Positions 6,630 through 6,990 of a stretch of 6,990 bases of DNA are shown in pieces (position 1 is the first letter of the stretch; every line of letters starts with the position of its first letter). Origin of the DNA: Pseudomonadota bacterium (GTDB lineage: Bacteria > Pseudomonadota > Gammaproteobacteria > Enterobacterales > Enterobacteriaceae); NCBI GenBank assembly GCA_023425455.1, contig JAFACP010000433.1:1-6990 (forward strand). The letters run 5' to 3'. The notes under the pieces are model-generated. The model was given only the letters and a program-made list of their open reading frames with translations. It was not told where the DNA came from and did no database searches. The translations under genes were made by a program, and so were the position numbers.

Positions 6630-6655
6630 TAAGCGCCTGCCGGGGCAGGCGCTTA
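6630..6655 (+). terminator. Strong hairpin between rspB and the MFS gene
   Basis: A perfect 11-bp stem (TAAGCGCCTGC / GCAGGCGCTTA) closes a CGGG tetraloop, starting 13 bp after the rspB stop. No run of T follows on the plus strand (GTGGTACGC), and none follows on the minus strand either. It may act as a partial terminator or as a 3' stabiliser that lowers transporter expression relative to rspAB, rather than a full stop. Confidence 0.5.
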
Positions 6656-6688
6656 GTGGTACGCATCTTACCTTCAGAGATAACCATT

Positions 6689-6990
6689 ATGACTCAAGTA
6701 CAACCTCAAAGAAGTACCTCCGATCTGGTAAAGGCTGCAGTATCAGGCTGGCTTGGCACCGCGCTGGAGTTTATGGATTTCCAGCTCTACTCGCTGGGTG
6801 CGGCGTTAGTGTTTCACGAGATCTTCTTTCCGGAGCAGTCCGCAGCAATGGCGCTGATTCTGGCGATGGGCACCTATGGCGCCGGGTATATCGCGCGGAT
6901 CGTCGGGGCGTTTATCTTCGGCCGAATGGGTGACCGCATCGGGCGCAAAAAAGTGCTCTTTATCACCATCACCATGATGGGGATCTGTAC
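6689..6990 (+). CDS. ydfJ: YdfJ-like MFS transporter, metabolite:H+ symporter family (N-terminal part)
   Basis: The first 100 codons of an inner-membrane transporter that leaves the window at 6990. The translation begins MTQVQPQRSTSDLVKAAVSG and matches E. coli YdfJ through LGAALVFHEIFFPE and MALILAMGTYGAGY. It belongs to the metabolite:H+ symporter branch of the MFS, whose members import organic acids with protons. Transmembrane helix 1 covers about 18-42 and helix 2 about 54-78. They are followed by the MFS signature loop GRMGDRIGRKK (78-88) and the start of helix 3. The ATG at 6689 has a weak ribosome site (CAGAGATAA). No separate promoter is evident in the 72 bp after rspB, so transcription from the rsp promoter through the hairpin is likely. 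It probably imports the substrate of RspA/RspB. Confidence 0.88.
   Translation, partial: MTQVQPQRSTSDLVKAAVSGWLGTALEFMDFQLYSLGAALVFHEIFFPEQSAAMALILAMGTYGAGYIARIVGAFIFGRMGDRIGRKKVLFITITMMGIC

Overview
The window looks like chromosomal DNA from a member of the Enterobacteriaceae close to Enterobacter, Citrobacter or Klebsiella. Base composition is moderately GC-rich. The protein sequences are very close to, but distinct from, their E. coli K-12 counterparts as I recall them, and gene order follows the E. coli ynfE-ynfD-ynfC-speG-ynfB-(ynfA)-rspA-rspB-ydfJ segment, read here in the opposite direction. I recognise every gene as a known enterobacterial family. I see no phage, transposon, CRISPR, tRNA or rRNA sequence and no evidence of a novel multi-gene system.

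Left part (1-2301, minus strand): the first two thirds of ynfE, a Tat-exported molybdopterin oxidoreductase of the DmsA family, enters from the left edge and starts at 1861. Its reading frame is broken by one missing base near 853. Outside that point the frame is clean to position 1. An FNR-like box lies upstream of it. Next upstream is ynfD, a small secreted DUF1161 protein with its own terminator.

Middle (2302-4049): ynfC (plus strand, lipoprotein) diverges from ynfD and converges on speG (minus strand, spermidine N-acetyltransferase). A symmetrical hairpin that could serve both strands separates ynfC and speG. speG lies 15 bp downstream of ynfB (minus strand, small secreted DUF1283 protein), probably in one transcript.

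Right part (4050-6990): a 318-bp non-coding interval, where E. coli carries ynfA, holds two inverted repeats and the regulatory region of the rsp genes. rspA (ManD-type dehydratase of the enolase superfamily) and rspB (zinc-dependent dehydrogenase) follow with only 14 bp between them. After a strong intercistronic hairpin comes the start of a YdfJ-like MFS transporter that runs off the right edge. Together these three look like a sugar-acid uptake and catabolism unit: import, oxidation or reduction of the polyol acid, and dehydration. The substrate cannot be read from the sequence. The most noteworthy points are the ynfE frameshift, a Pro in the RspA active-site loop that may mark a low-efficiency ManD, the absence of ynfA, and the unexplained palindromes upstream of rspA.
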